64,000 bases of DNA from Mesorhizobium ciceri WSM4083. GTDB lineage: Bacteria; Pseudomonadota; Alphaproteobacteria; Rhizobiales; Rhizobiaceae. Where the stretch lies: NCBI RefSeq assembly GCF_000519305.1, contig NZ_KI912610.1, forward strand, positions 1,522,968 to 1,586,967, read 5' to 3'. Positions 16,277 through 25,359 of the stretch are shown in pieces. The position numbers and the translations under genes were made by a program. The notes beneath the pieces were generated by a model. The model was not told the DNA's origin, ran no database searches, and worked only from the letters and a program-made list of their open reading frames with translations. Each line of letters starts with the position of its first letter. The stretch's first letter is position 1.

Positions 16277-17998
16277 TTACTGCTCTGCCTCGATCTTTCC
16301 CTTCAGCTGCGCCCTCGCATCCTTGATCGAGGCCGCATAGGTCACCAGCGGGCGCTTGACGCCGTGGTTGATCAGCATGCGCCGGATCTGCGGCGCGGCA
16401 CCTGAAATGATGAAGCGGACGCCGGCGCGCTGCGCCTTGTGGGCGGCGCCCTCGATGACATTGGCGGCGGTCGAATCGAAGAACGGTACGGCCGAACAGT
16501 CGAGGATGAAGTTTTTGCGCTGGTCGGCGATGCGGTCGAGTACGGTGCCAACGGTCGACGCGGCGCCGAAGAAGAAGGCGCCCGAGATGCGGTAGACGAC
16601 AGTGTCGGCGTCAACAGCCTCGCTGGAATCGTAGGCGTTGCTGCCGTTGACGCTGTCGGCGACATCCTCCTGCACCAGCGGCTGATCGACCTCGACCGCA
16701 ATGCTCTTGGACATGCGGTCGATGAACAGGATCGACCCCAGCACGAAGCCGACGACGATCCCTTCGGTGAGGTCGCGGAAGACGACGATCAGGAAGGTGG
16801 CCATCAGCACCAGCGCATCGCCGCGCGAAGCGCGCAACAGGGTGGCGAAGGCCTGTTTTTCGAACATGTTCCAGCAGACGACCGCCAGCACGCCGGCAAG
16901 GGCGGCGAGCGGGATGTAGCTGGCCAGCGGTGCCGCCACCAGCATGAAGACGAGCAGGAACAGCGAATGCAGCATGCCCGAGATCGGCCCATGCGCGCCG
17001 GCCCGCACATTGGTGGCGGTGCGGGCGATGGTGCCGGTGGTGCAGATGCCGCCGAACAGGGCCGAGGCGATGTTGGCGAAGCCTTGCGCCACCAGTTCGC
17101 AATTTGAACGGTGCCGCCGGCCCGTCATGCCATCGGCGACAACTGCCGACAGCAGCGATTCGATCGCACCGAGCAACGCAAAGGCGACGGCGTCCGGCAG
17201 CACGGCGATCGCCTTGTCGAGGCTGAGCGCCGGCAGTGCCGGAAATGGCAGGCTGCGCGGAATGCCGCCGTAACGCGTGCCGATCGTTTCCGCCGGCAGC
17301 GCCAGCAGCGCCACCACCAGCGAGGCCAGGCCGACGGCGATCAGCATGCCCGGCCAGCCCGGCCGCCAGCGTTTCACCGCGACAATGGTGACGATGGTCA
17401 GCACCGCCACCAGCGTCGCCGAGATGTTGAGCGTGCCGGCCGCCTCACCGATCGCCATCAGCTTCGGCAGAAGCGGTCCGGGTTCGGTGCCTGCAAGCTT
17501 CAACCCGAACAGTTCGACGATCTGGCCGGAGAAAATGATGATCGAGATGCCGGCGGTGAAGCCGACAGTCACCGGATAGGGGATGAATTTGATGTAGGTG
17601 CCGAGCCGGAGATAGCCGATCGCGAGCAGGAAGACGCCCGACATCATCGTTGCCAGCAGCAGCCCGTCGACACCTTCGCGCTGAACCGTTGCCGCCACCA
17701 GCACGATGAAGGCGCCAGCGGGTCCGCCGATCTGGAAACGGCTGCCGCCAAGCGCCGAGACGATGAAGCCGCCGACGATGGCGGTGAACAGGCCGCGCTC
17801 CGGCGTCACCCCCGACGCGATGGCGATCGCCATCGACAGCGGCAGTGCGACGATGGCGACGGTCAGGCCGGCCATGAAGTCGGCCTTGAACTGCGGCAGG
17901 CGGTAACCTTCGCGCCAGACCGTCACCAGTTTCGGCGTGAACAGTTCGTAAAATGTCGGCCTTGCCGGATGGTGGCTTGCCGGATGGCTCTGGTCCAT
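16277..17998 (-). CDS. SulP-family anion transporter with STAS domain
   Basis: 573-residue SulP (SLC26-like) transporter. The transmembrane part begins with YRLPQFKADFMAGLTVAIVALPLSMAIAIASG and includes FIVSALGGSRFQIGGPAGAFIVLVA and TGISIIIF-like helices (about residues 30-430). A cytoplasmic STAS domain fills the C-terminus (about residues 460-560), with FILDCSAVPFFDSTAANVIEG. Substrates of bacterial SulP proteins include sulfate, bicarbonate and dicarboxylates, and cannot be told here. A small XRE regulator lies upstream on the same strand. Confidence 0.92.
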   Translation of the reverse strand: MDQSHPASHHPARPTFYELFTPKLVTVWREGYRLPQFKADFMAGLTVAIVALPLSMAIAIASGVTPERGLFTAIVGGFIVSALGGSRFQIGGPAGAFIVLVAATVQREGVDGLLLATMMSGVFLLAIGYLRLGTYIKFIPYPVTVGFTAGISIIIFSGQIVELFGLKLAGTEPGPLLPKLMAIGEAAGTLNISATLVAVLTIVTIVAVKRWRPGWPGMLIAVGLASLVVALLALPAETIGTRYGGIPRSLPFPALPALSLDKAIAVLPDAVAFALLGAIESLLSAVVADGMTGRRHRSNCELVAQGFANIASALFGGICTTGTIARTATNVRAGAHGPISGMLHSLFLLVFMLVAAPLASYIPLAALAGVLAVVCWNMFEKQAFATLLRASRGDALVLMATFLIVVFRDLTEGIVVGFVLGSILFIDRMSKSIAVEVDQPLVQEDVADSVNGSNAYDSSEAVDADTVVYRISGAFFFGAASTVGTVLDRIADQRKNFILDCSAVPFFDSTAANVIEGAAHKAQRAGVRFIISGAAPQIRRMLINHGVKRPLVTYAASIKDARAQLKGKIEAEQ

Positions 17999-18097
17999 GA
18001 ATGTGCCTTCCGCTCCGTGAAGGCGGCGGGATCGTCGGCAGAAACGTCGGCGGTCGCGTCGCGACTTATGTGTGCCGACTCGGGTTGCGGGAGAGGC

Positions 18098-18355
18098 TTA
18101 GCGCGGCACGGTCTGCTTGAGGCGCACGCCCCTGCCACCGCGCTCGCTGGCCTGGTTCTCGCCGATCAGCTCCACCCCGGCCTCGTCGAGTGCCTGGATG
18201 ACCTTCATCAGCGTATCGACCACGCCCCTGACCACACCGTCGCTCGCTTCCATGCGTTGGATGGTCGGAAGCGAAACCCCGGCGCGCTCGGCGAGCGTCT
18301 TTTGATCGATGCCGGCCAGCGCCCTTGCGGCGCGCATCTGCGCGGCAGTGATCAT
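18098..18355 (-). CDS. XRE-family helix-turn-helix regulator
   Basis: 85-residue DNA-binding protein. MITAAQMRAARALAGIDQKTLAERAGVSLPTIQRMEAS carries a complete Cro/CI-type helix-turn-helix; the remainder (VVDTLMKVIQALDEAGVELIGEN) is the short tail seen in many single-domain rhizobial regulators. It lies 99 nt upstream of the SulP transporter gene on the same strand, so it may regulate it. The ATG at 18355 begins right at the HTH; an upstream in-frame start at 18418 would add an unconserved-looking basic extension. Confidence 0.85.
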   Translation of the reverse strand: MITAAQMRAARALAGIDQKTLAERAGVSLPTIQRMEASDGVVRGVVDTLMKVIQALDEAGVELIGENQASERGGRGVRLKQTVPR

Positions 18356-18529
18356 CGGCCGGAATCCCCGTCTGAGTCTGCAGGAATAAGGTATAATACC
18401 GTCATTGTGATGTTTCAAGCATTAGTATGAACGTCTGATACATAACCGGCGCCGCTTGATCGACCATTTTCAGATATTTCCTGAGGATTGCGAGCTAGGG
18501 TGTTCCATCTGGGGTGGGAGAAAACGCGG

Positions 18530-18628
18530 TTGAATATCTTCAAGACTTTCATGACATCGGCAGCCTTGCTGTCGGCGGTTTTCTTGTTGGCCGGCTGCGG
18601 GCACGGGCTGATCAACCGGCTGATCTAG
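18530..18628 (+). CDS. Small lipoprotein (32 residues)
   Basis: A very short frame from a TTG start preceded by GGGAG reads a basic start, a hydrophobic stretch and a classic lipobox: FMTSAALLSAVFLLAGC, then GHGLINRLI. The mature peptide would be only about 10 residues, similar in plan to entericidin-like or small VirB7-like lipoproteins. An in-frame ATG at 18551 would shorten the signal. Its last bases overlap the end of the PAP2 gene on the other strand. The lipobox makes chance less likely, but expression is unproven. Confidence 0.5.
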   Translation: MNIFKTFMTSAALLSAVFLLAGCGHGLINRLI

Positions 18629-19338
18629 TCTCCGGTCTCGCCGTCCGGGTGCTGCCCACGCCATCGCTGCCACGCCCGGGCAGCGAGCCAGCACAGCATC
18701 GCCCAGACGAAGCCGGCGCACCAGCCGGCCAGCACATCCGATGGCCAGTGGACGCCGAGATAGATGCGGCTGATACCAACCAGCAGCGTCGTCAGCACCG
18801 CCAGCGACAGCACATAGATCTTCGTCGTTCGACCGGGCAGGAAGCGTGCCGCCAGCGCGCCGAGCGTCAGATAGGTCACCGCCGACAGCATGGCGTGGCC
18901 GCTCGGAAAAGACAGCGTCGTTTCGTTGACGAGATGCGAGACGAGTTCGGGGCGCGGCCGGTCGATGCCGGCTTTCAGCAAGCTCGACAGCACCTGACCG
19001 CCGGCCACCGCCACGAAGATGAAAAGGGCGGTCGCCGGCCTGCGGATAAGCAGGAGATAGACGATTACCGCCGTCACGATCAGCACCAGCACGCTGCCGC
19101 TGCCAAGGCTTGTGATGTCGCGCATCGCCCCTTGCAGCCACAGCGGGCCGATCGGGCTGTCAGGGTGCCCCGCCTGGCGGAAGGCGAGCAGGATCTCGGT
19201 GTCGAAGGCGTGCGGCGTGGTGGCGCGCGCCATCTCCATCAGCTCCTCGAAACCCCACAGGCCGGCGGCGATGACCAGGCCGGCCAGCAGCACCGGGAAT
19301 TCAACCCGGTTGAGCAAAGCGTTCGCGGCATTCTTCAT
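18625..19338 (-). CDS. PAP2-family membrane phosphatase
   Basis: 237-residue integral membrane phosphatase with all three PAP2 motifs: KAGIDRPRP (KX6RP), FPSGHAM (PSGH), and SRIYLGVHWPSDVLAG (SRX5HX3D). Members dephosphorylate phosphatidic acid, diacylglycerol pyrophosphate or undecaprenyl pyrophosphate at the periplasmic face. About six spans are predicted. Which lipid it uses is not clear. The small DMT protein gene lies 14 nt upstream on the same strand, so the two are probably co-transcribed. Confidence 0.9.
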   Translation of the reverse strand: MKNAANALLNRVEFPVLLAGLVIAAGLWGFEELMEMARATTPHAFDTEILLAFRQAGHPDSPIGPLWLQGAMRDITSLGSGSVLVLIVTAVIVYLLLIRRPATALFIFVAVAGGQVLSSLLKAGIDRPRPELVSHLVNETTLSFPSGHAMLSAVTYLTLGALAARFLPGRTTKIYVLSLAVLTTLLVGISRIYLGVHWPSDVLAGWCAGFVWAMLCWLAARAWQRWRGQHPDGETGD

Positions 19339-19352
19339 CGGCAATTCGCCCG

Positions 19353-19694
19353 TTACAGCCGGCCTTGCAGATAGGGTCCGAGCGTGATCAGCGCCACCGC
19401 TGCGATCGCCAGCATGATGCCGGTCGCCTGCAGCGCATTGACGCGCTCGCCGAAGAAGACCAGCGCCACGACGTTCACCGAGACCAGTTGGATGACGGCG
19501 GACAGGCTGAACGACACCGACATGCCGAATTCGCGGATCAGCCGCAGCATGATCAGATTGCCCAGCGAATAGAGCGCCAGCGTCAGCGCGATCTTGCCAA
19601 GGCTCGGCGCCAGGCCCCATTGTTTGGCGGCTGTCGCCGCCAGCAGGAAAATGACCGTCGAAAAGCCGAGCTGCAGCAATCCCGAAAAACTCAA
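19353..19694 (-). CDS. Small DMT-type (EamA/SMR-like) four-span membrane protein
   Basis: 113-residue protein of four hydrophobic helices: LQLGFSTVIFLLAATAAKQWGL, IALTLALYSLGNLIMLRLIREFG, SFSLSAVIQLVSVNVVALVFFGE, and ATGIMLAIAAVALITLGPYL. The motif FGERVNALQATGIMLA is the typical end of a DMT half-transporter. A TTG start at 19694 behind GAGGGGG fits best; an upstream extension would be Arg/Gly-rich and unlike a membrane protein. Half-size members act as dimers to export drugs, amino acids or lipid-linked sugars. Substrate unknown; the PAP2 neighbour hints at lipid-linked substrates. Confidence 0.7.
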   Translation of the reverse strand: MSFSGLLQLGFSTVIFLLAATAAKQWGLAPSLGKIALTLALYSLGNLIMLRLIREFGMSVSFSLSAVIQLVSVNVVALVFFGERVNALQATGIMLAIAAVALITLGPYLQGRL

Positions 19695-19866
19695 CGTTTC
19701 GCCCCCTCTCGAAGCGGCTCCCGCCGCATGCGTCGCGGACGTTGTTTCCCAAGCGCGCCGGGACGTCAAGCGACCGCGACCAAACGAAGCCCTTGGCAAT
19801 GGCAAGCCGGAAGCTCAAAGTACGAACATCGCCCAATCTGTCGGTTCGAGGGGCGGTCAGGGGCTC

Positions 19867-21261
19867 ATGATTCGCAGTTTTCAAAACCTGATGCGGCGCT
19901 GGAGCGAGCTTTCCCTTGCCCTGCAATTCGTCGTTGCCGGCGGCTTTGGCCTGCTGGCCGTCATGTTGGTGGTGGGCACCTGGGTGACGGCGCAGATCCG
20001 GGACGGCGTCATCCGCAATTCGGCCGCCACGACGGCGCTCTATGTCGACAGCGTGATTGCGCCGCTGCTTCCTGACTTGCGCAAGGATCAGGAGCTCAGC
20101 GAATCCGTCAAGCAGGCGCTGGACGAGACGCTTGGCCAGGGCGCGCTCGGCAAGCGCCTCGAATCGTTCGTGCTCTGGCGCCGCGACGGCACGGTTCTCT
20201 ACGCCAAGGAGGCGTCCCTGATCGGCCGCCGCTTCGGTCCAAGCGACAATCTGCGTTCCGCCTTCGAAGGCAACGTCGTCGCTGAATTCAATACATTCGA
20301 TGATGATGAACGCGAGGAGAAGGCTAGCGGCTTGCCGTTGCTGGAGATCTACAATCCCGTGCGCGAGCCCTGGTCGGGCGAGGTGGTGGCGGTCACCGAG
20401 TTCTATGAGATCGCCGACGATTTCCAGGCCACCCTGGCGTCCGCTCTGTGGTCGAGCTGGCTGATCGTGGCCGGCGCGACCCTGGCGGCATTCCTGCTCC
20501 TGTCGGGCATCGTCCTGCGCGGCAGCCGCACCATCGATGATCAGCGTGGAGCGCTGCGCCGCCAGGTGTCGGAGCTGCAGGGTCTGGTGGCGCAAAACAG
20601 TGCCTTGCGACTGCGCGTGCAACGGGCCTCTCGCCGCGCCACCGCGCTCAACGAAAGATATCTGCGCCGCATCGGCGCCGACCTCCATGACGGCCCGGCC
20701 CAACTCGTGGCCCTGGCGTCGCTGCGCATGGACAGCCCTATATTTTCCAGCGATGGCCATTCGAGCGAAAGCCGTTCGACCGAGGTCGCGATGATCCGCA
20801 AGACGCTGGAGGATGCGATGCGCGAAATACGCGGCATCTGCACCGGCCTTGTGCTGCCGCAGATCGAGACGGCTGCCGCAACCGACATTCTGCGGCTGGC
20901 CGTCAAGGAGCACGAGCAGAGGACGGGAACGTCGGTGACGCTGACGCTGGCCGGACAGTTGCCGGAACCCGGCGCTTCCGAGAAGATCAGCATATATCGT
21001 TTTGTTCAGGAAGGGCTGAACAACGCCTATCGCCACGGGTTGGGCAAGGATCAGGCGGTGAGTGCCGGGATGAAAAATGGCAGGCTTTTTGTCGAGGTGT
21101 CGGATGGTGGGCCGGGTTTCGATCCGGCGGCACGGGTCGAGGGCCTCGGGCTCGCCGGCCTCAGGGAGCGGGTTGAAAGCATTGGCGGACAGTTCGAAAC
21201 CTTGACCGGGCCGCAAGGTACGCGTTTGGTGATCCGTCTGTCGGTCGAGGAGCAAGCATGA
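19867..21261 (+). CDS. Sensor histidine kinase, NarX/DegS-type
   Basis: 464-residue membrane sensor. Span 1 (FVVAGGFGLLAVMLVVGTWVTA, about residues 20-42) and span 2 (WSSWLIVAGATLAAFLLLSGIVL) bracket a periplasmic sensing region of about 150 residues. A coiled region leads to the HisKA_3 phosphoacceptor segment RIGADLHDGPAQLVALASLRMD. The ATPase follows with EGLNNAYRHG (N box), DGGPGFDP (G1) and GLGLAGLRERVESIGG (G2). It overlaps its response regulator by four bases. The signal is unknown. Confidence 0.9.
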   Translation: MIRSFQNLMRRWSELSLALQFVVAGGFGLLAVMLVVGTWVTAQIRDGVIRNSAATTALYVDSVIAPLLPDLRKDQELSESVKQALDETLGQGALGKRLESFVLWRRDGTVLYAKEASLIGRRFGPSDNLRSAFEGNVVAEFNTFDDDEREEKASGLPLLEIYNPVREPWSGEVVAVTEFYEIADDFQATLASALWSSWLIVAGATLAAFLLLSGIVLRGSRTIDDQRGALRRQVSELQGLVAQNSALRLRVQRASRRATALNERYLRRIGADLHDGPAQLVALASLRMDSPIFSSDGHSSESRSTEVAMIRKTLEDAMREIRGICTGLVLPQIETAAATDILRLAVKEHEQRTGTSVTLTLAGQLPEPGASEKISIYRFVQEGLNNAYRHGLGKDQAVSAGMKNGRLFVEVSDGGPGFDPAARVEGLGLAGLRERVESIGGQFETLTGPQGTRLVIRLSVEEQA

Positions 21262-21917
21262 CTGGGACCATTCGCATCGCCATTGTCGACGATCATCCCC
21301 TTTTTCGCGAAGGTGTGACGCGCAGCCTGTCGGAGATCGGAGGCTTCGAGATGGTCGGCGAGGGGGCCACGGCACAGGATGCCGAACGCCTCGCCGCAAC
21401 GGTGCGGCCCGACATCTTGCTGCTCGATATCTCCATGCCGGGTGGCGGGCTGAGCGCGGTCGCAAGCATCCTCGCCAGCCATCCCGCCCAGAAGATCGTC
21501 ATGCTGACCGTTTCGGAGGCCAATGCCGACGTAACCAAGGCGCTGAACGCAGGGGTGAATGGCTATGTCCTCAAAGGCGTCGGGTCACGCGGGCTCGCCG
21601 ACATCCTGCGCAATGTTGCAGCCGGCGAAAGCTATCTGTCGCCGACGCTGTCGGCCCGGCTGCTTTCGGATCTCCAGTCCCAGCAGCCGACCGACGGCGT
21701 GGCGGAAAGGCTGCGGCAGCTCACCGAGCGGCAAACGGAAATCCTGCGGCTGGTGGCGGAGGGGCTGAGCAACAAGGAAGTCGCCTTGCGGCTTGAGCTG
21801 CAGGAGAAGACCGTCAAGCATCACATGACCGGGGTGCTGTCGAAGCTCAATGTGCGAAACCGCACCGAAGCGGCCTTGATGATGCGTGAGCTGCGCGACC
21901 GCGACAGGCCTTCCTAG
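21258..21917 (+). CDS. LuxR/NarL-family response regulator
   Basis: 219-residue partner of the upstream kinase. Receiver domain: acidic pair in IVDDHPLFREGV, phosphoacceptor aspartate in DILLLDISMPGGG, then MLTVSEAN and the lysine in GYVLKGVGSRGL. The C-terminal LuxR-type HTH has LTERQTEILRLVAEGLSNKEVALRLELQEKTVKHHMTGVLSKLNV. All key residues are present. Its targets are not evident; no matching dimeric operator was recognised nearby. Confidence 0.93.
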   Translation: MTGTIRIAIVDDHPLFREGVTRSLSEIGGFEMVGEGATAQDAERLAATVRPDILLLDISMPGGGLSAVASILASHPAQKIVMLTVSEANADVTKALNAGVNGYVLKGVGSRGLADILRNVAAGESYLSPTLSARLLSDLQSQQPTDGVAERLRQLTERQTEILRLVAEGLSNKEVALRLELQEKTVKHHMTGVLSKLNVRNRTEAALMMRELRDRDRPS

Positions 21918-22077
21918 ACCAAGTCCAGGGCTGCGGTTTCCCGTCCCGCAGTGCGCAAACAAATGGCTGAACGGTTGCGCGGCCTCTGCCAAAGCCGGAT
22001 TGCGCAAAAGTGCGTCGCGTCTCGGGACTGCAGCCATTGCGGTGCCGAAAACCGGGACGACGCCGGCCGAAAACGAG

Positions 22078-22108
22078 GTCACCTCCGCCGGGGGGCGGCG
22101 GAGGTGAC
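22078..22108. terminator. Strong GC-rich hairpin, first of a near-identical pair
   Basis: Twelve-base perfect arms (22078-22089 and 22097-22108, beginning GTCACCTCCGCC) around a 7-base GC loop, lying between the convergent response regulator and the Gly/Asn-rich protein gene. No T-run follows on either side, so it is not a textbook intrinsic terminator, but its site suits a bidirectional stop or mRNA 3' stabiliser. A near copy lies at 22871-22906. Confidence 0.55.
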
Positions 22109-22140
22109 GTGCAAAGCTGACCGTTGCCTGTTGGCCAGCT

Positions 22141-22620
22141 TCACAAGGCCTTGAGACGATTGGCATCGGCCGGCGTGGCCTGGCGGTCGATGATCGTGCG
22201 ACCGAGAGCGTCCTTCATGCTGAAACGACCGTTCTCGAGCTTTTCCGTTATGCCGTCGGGATGCCGGACCGTGATCTTGTTGCCGGTCACGTCGACCTTG
22301 TCACCGGTCTTTGCATTGACATGGCTCCCGCTCTTACCCTGACTGGATCCTGATTTGCCGTTGTTGCCGCTGTTCCCGTTGCCGTTGCCGCTGTTCCCGC
22401 TATTGCTTCCGCCGGAATTGCCGCCGTTGCCGCCCCCACTGTTGCCTCCGCCCCCACCGCCACCGTTGCCGCCGCCACCCTTGCCGGCGTATGCGCTGGC
22501 GGTGTGGATGCCGGAAACGGAGCCGTCCAGGACAATTTGATAGGGCGCAATCGTCAACGCCAGCGCCGCTGCCGATTTGAGCGCCAGCCGGCAACAACGG
22601 ATCGTGACCGATCTGTGCAT
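22141..22620 (-). CDS. Secreted Gly/Asn/Ser-repeat protein
   Basis: 159 residues with an N-terminal export signal (about residues 9-42, ending near SAYA). Next comes a low-complexity block of GGGGNGG, GGNSGG and GNSGNG-like units (about residues 50-97). The C-terminus is an ordinary-looking domain (DKVDVTGNKITVRHPDGITEKLENGRF...MKDALGRTIIDRQATPADANRLKAL). I do not recognise the family. The repeats suggest a flexible surface or matrix linker; the tail may be the working part. A start at 22620 puts the signal peptide at the N-terminus; longer readings add an implausible basic leader. Flanked on both sides by near-identical hairpins. Confidence 0.7.
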   Translation of the reverse strand: MHRSVTIRCCRLALKSAAALALTIAPYQIVLDGSVSGIHTASAYAGKGGGGNGGGGGGGNSGGGNGGNSGGSNSGNSGNGNGNSGNNGKSGSSQGKSGSHVNAKTGDKVDVTGNKITVRHPDGITEKLENGRFSMKDALGRTIIDRQATPADANRLKAL

Positions 22621-23177
22621 CCTAATCTCCGACGACTGAGCCCGGCGCGCCCCACCCCAACGTTGCAGTGCAACCAACATTGCCGAAAGACGCGGCGCCC
22701 GGAAGCGACCTCCGACCGTTGCCCTTGTCAACCAGGACCATTGCAAGCGCAAGGTTGGACTAAAGTCCCAAGCATATGCTACATTAGCTTCGCATGAACG
22801 GCGCCGCGACCGCCATCGCTAAACGGGAGACTGGCTTTCCCGACGCCTGACGACGGCAGACGCCGAACATCAAGTCACCTCCGCCGGGGGCGGCGGAGGT
22901 GACTTGTCGAGCCGATTTTGTCCGTTGGTCCGTTTGCAGCGACTGATGTCATGCGCCGTTGCAGGATGCGCGGCGAAACATGCCGCCGAAGGTCTCCTCC
23001 ATCTCGAAACGACGATACCCGGAGCAGTTCGCGGTCTTCGGGAATGCTGAGCCCTGCGCGCAATGCCTGTCGCGGATGAAAGGTCTCCCGATGTCACGAA
23101 AATGTGACCCGGCGATTATAAGGGGTCAAACAGGTACCCCACGCTCCAGCCAACCCAACAGCCAGAGGCAAGCCACG
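22621..23177. other. 557-bp divergent intergenic region with hairpin at 22871-22906
   Basis: Lies between the divergent Gly/Asn-rich protein gene and phoX. The one clear structure is a hairpin with perfect 15-base arms (22871-22885 and 22892-22906, beginning CAAGTCACCTCCGCC) and a 6-base loop; it shares its 12-base arm core with the hairpin at 22078-22108. I could not find a good Pho box (CTGTCAT-type direct repeats) before phoX. No convincing gene was seen. Confidence 0.5.
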
Positions 23178-25181
23178 ATGACCGACCTTCGCTTCCCCGA
23201 CACCCGATTCCGCACCAGCCTGCTTGAGGAAAACGACGGCCCGGCCATCAACGCTTCCGACAACCGCACCATGGGCGAGATCATCGCCGCGCGGTTCTCG
23301 CGCCGCGGGTTCCTCAAGGGTTCGCTGGCTGTCTCCGCCATCGCCGCCACCGTCAGCCCGCTGGCGCTGATCAGCGCCGACGAGGCCCGGGCAGCGGAAG
23401 GCTCGGCCTTCACGTTCGACGAACTCGAGGCCGGCATCGACGACAAGCACCATGTCGCGCCGGGTTACGACGCCGATGTCTTGCTGCGCTGGGGCGATCC
23501 GCTGTTTGCCGATTCGCCCGACTTCGACCCGACGAAACAGTCGGCCGAAGCCCAGGCGAAACAGTTCGGCTACAACAATGACTATGTCGGCTACATCCCG
23601 ATCGGCGGCTCGGCCGAACACGGCCTGCTGGTGGTCAACCACGAATACACCAATCCGCATCTGATGTTCCCGGGCATCGTCAAGATCGTCGAAAAGGACG
23701 GCAAGAAGTCGGCAGAAGTCGCACCCCTCTCGAAGGAGCAGGTCGATGTCGAGATGGCCGCCCATGGCGGCACCATCGTCGAGATCCGCAAGGCATCAGG
23801 TAAATGGCAGGTGGTGCGCGACGGCAAGCTCAACCGCCGCATCACCTCCAACACCGAAATGGCGCTGTCCGGTCCGGTTGCCGGCCATGACCGCGTCAAG
23901 ACCAATGCCGATCCGTCCGGCACGAAGGTGTTCGGCACGTTCAACAATTGCGCCGGCGGCGTCACGCCCTGGGGCACTTATGTGATGGCCGAGGAGAACA
24001 TCCATGGCTATTTTTCCGGCGAGCTGCCGGAAGGCCACAAGGAAGCCGCGAACTACAAGCGTCTCGGCATTCCCGAAGGCGCCTATGAATGGGCGGCGCA
24101 TTACGAGCGTTTCGACCTCGCCAAGGAACCCAACGAGGCCAACCGCTTCGGCTGGATCGTCGAGGTCGATGTCAACGACCCGAGCTCGACGCCGAGGAAG
24201 CGCACCGCCATGGGCCGCTTCAAGCATGAAGGCGCCGAATCGATCGTCGCCAGGGACGGCCGCGTCGTCTTCTATCTCGGTGACGACGAGCGCTTCGACT
24301 ATGTCTACAAGTTCGTGACCAAGGCAGCGTTCGATCCGAACGACCACGCCGCCAACAAGGACCTGCTCGACGACGGCACGCTGCATGTCGCCAGGTTCGC
24401 CGAAGACGGCACGGTCGAATGGCTGCCGATCGTCTTCGGCCAGGGACCGCTGACGGCTGAAAACGGTTTCACTGGCCAGGCCGACGTGCTGATCGAGACG
24501 CGCCGCGCCGCCGACCTGCTCGGTGCCACCAAGATGGACCGCCCGGAAGACATCCAGCCCAATGCCGTCAACGGCAAGGTATATGTCATGCTGACCAACA
24601 ATTCGAAGCGCAAGGCCGACCAGGTCGACGCCGCCAACCCGCGCGCCGAAAACGCCTTCGGCCACATCATCGAGATCGCCGAGGACGGCGGCGATTTCAC
24701 TGCCGCCAAGGGCAAGTGGGAAGTGCTGCTGAAATGCGGTGATCCGGCGGTTGCCGATGTCGGCGCCACCTTCTCGACGGCAACGACGGCCAATGGCTGG
24801 TTCGGCATGCCCGACAATTGCGCGGTCGATTCGGCCGGGCGTCTCTGGGTCGCGACCGACGGCCAAGGCCCGAAAGCCACCGGCCGCACGGATGGTCTGT
24901 GGGCGGTGGATACGGAGGGGGCGGCTCGGGCGACCTCGAAACTGTTCTTCCGCGTGCCGATCGGCGCCGAAATGTGCGGTCCGCTGTTTGCGCCCGACGA
25001 CCAGACCGCTTTCGTTGCCGTCCAGCATCCGGGCGATGGCGGCGAGGACTGGGAAGCGTTCGGCCGCCCGTCCTACTATGAGGATCTGTCGACGCGCTGG
25101 CCCGACTTCAAGCCCGACATGCCGGTGCGGCCGTCGGTGGTCGCCATCACCAGACAGGGCGGCGGCAAGATCGCGGTCTGA
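23178..25181 (+). CDS. PhoX-family (DUF839) phosphatase, Tat-exported
   Basis: 667-residue PhoX-type protein. A twin-arginine signal is plain: FSRRGFLKGSLAVSAIAA followed by a hydrophobic run and an AxA-like site (about residues 35-75), so it folds with its metals before export to the periplasm. The mature part shows the PhoX/DUF839 pattern (HGLLVVNHEYTNPHLMFPG, NNCAGGVTPWGTYVMAEEN, ARDGRVVFYLGDDERFDYVYKFV, NGWFGMPDNCAVDSAGRLWVATDGQ). PhoX enzymes are Ca/Fe alkaline phosphatases that free phosphate from organic esters. The ATG at 23178 gives a normal Tat leader; an upstream frame extension lacks protein character. Confidence 0.9.
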   Translation: MTDLRFPDTRFRTSLLEENDGPAINASDNRTMGEIIAARFSRRGFLKGSLAVSAIAATVSPLALISADEARAAEGSAFTFDELEAGIDDKHHVAPGYDADVLLRWGDPLFADSPDFDPTKQSAEAQAKQFGYNNDYVGYIPIGGSAEHGLLVVNHEYTNPHLMFPGIVKIVEKDGKKSAEVAPLSKEQVDVEMAAHGGTIVEIRKASGKWQVVRDGKLNRRITSNTEMALSGPVAGHDRVKTNADPSGTKVFGTFNNCAGGVTPWGTYVMAEENIHGYFSGELPEGHKEAANYKRLGIPEGAYEWAAHYERFDLAKEPNEANRFGWIVEVDVNDPSSTPRKRTAMGRFKHEGAESIVARDGRVVFYLGDDERFDYVYKFVTKAAFDPNDHAANKDLLDDGTLHVARFAEDGTVEWLPIVFGQGPLTAENGFTGQADVLIETRRAADLLGATKMDRPEDIQPNAVNGKVYVMLTNNSKRKADQVDAANPRAENAFGHIIEIAEDGGDFTAAKGKWEVLLKCGDPAVADVGATFSTATTANGWFGMPDNCAVDSAGRLWVATDGQGPKATGRTDGLWAVDTEGAARATSKLFFRVPIGAEMCGPLFAPDDQTAFVAVQHPGDGGEDWEAFGRPSYYEDLSTRWPDFKPDMPVRPSVVAITRQGGGKIAV

Positions 25182-25242
25182 TTGCCTACCAGCATGGGGT
25201 GCAGCGGAGCAGAATTTGCACCGCTGCTGCGCCTTGAAGCCG

Positions 25243-25277
25243 CGGCATAGATCCTTGCTCCGCCCTAGGATGACGGG
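25243..25277. repeat. Partial copy of the CTCCGCCCTAGGATGACG repeat
   Basis: The core CTCCGCCCTAGGATGACG (25259-25276) with the preceding GCATAGATCCTTG matches one arm of the full inverted-repeat element at 46424-46630. It lies between phoX and the small gene at 25360. Only one arm is present here. Confidence 0.6.
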
Positions 25278-25359
25278 GCGACGGGGGTGAAGCCGGTCAA
25301 GCCTCGGGAAAGATTGGCAATTTAAACGTGGCGCCCTAGGTCTTTATCAGGAGATCGCC

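Noticed and set aside
18625..21465. A 946-codon minus-strand open frame
   Set aside because: The PAP2 protein occupies only 18625-19338. The rest lies opposite the histidine kinase and response regulator, which have full sets of conserved motifs on the plus strand.
22871..23177. Pho box upstream of phoX
   Set aside because: No pair of CTGTCAT-like direct repeats with proper spacing was found. The ATGTCATG at about 22947 stands alone.
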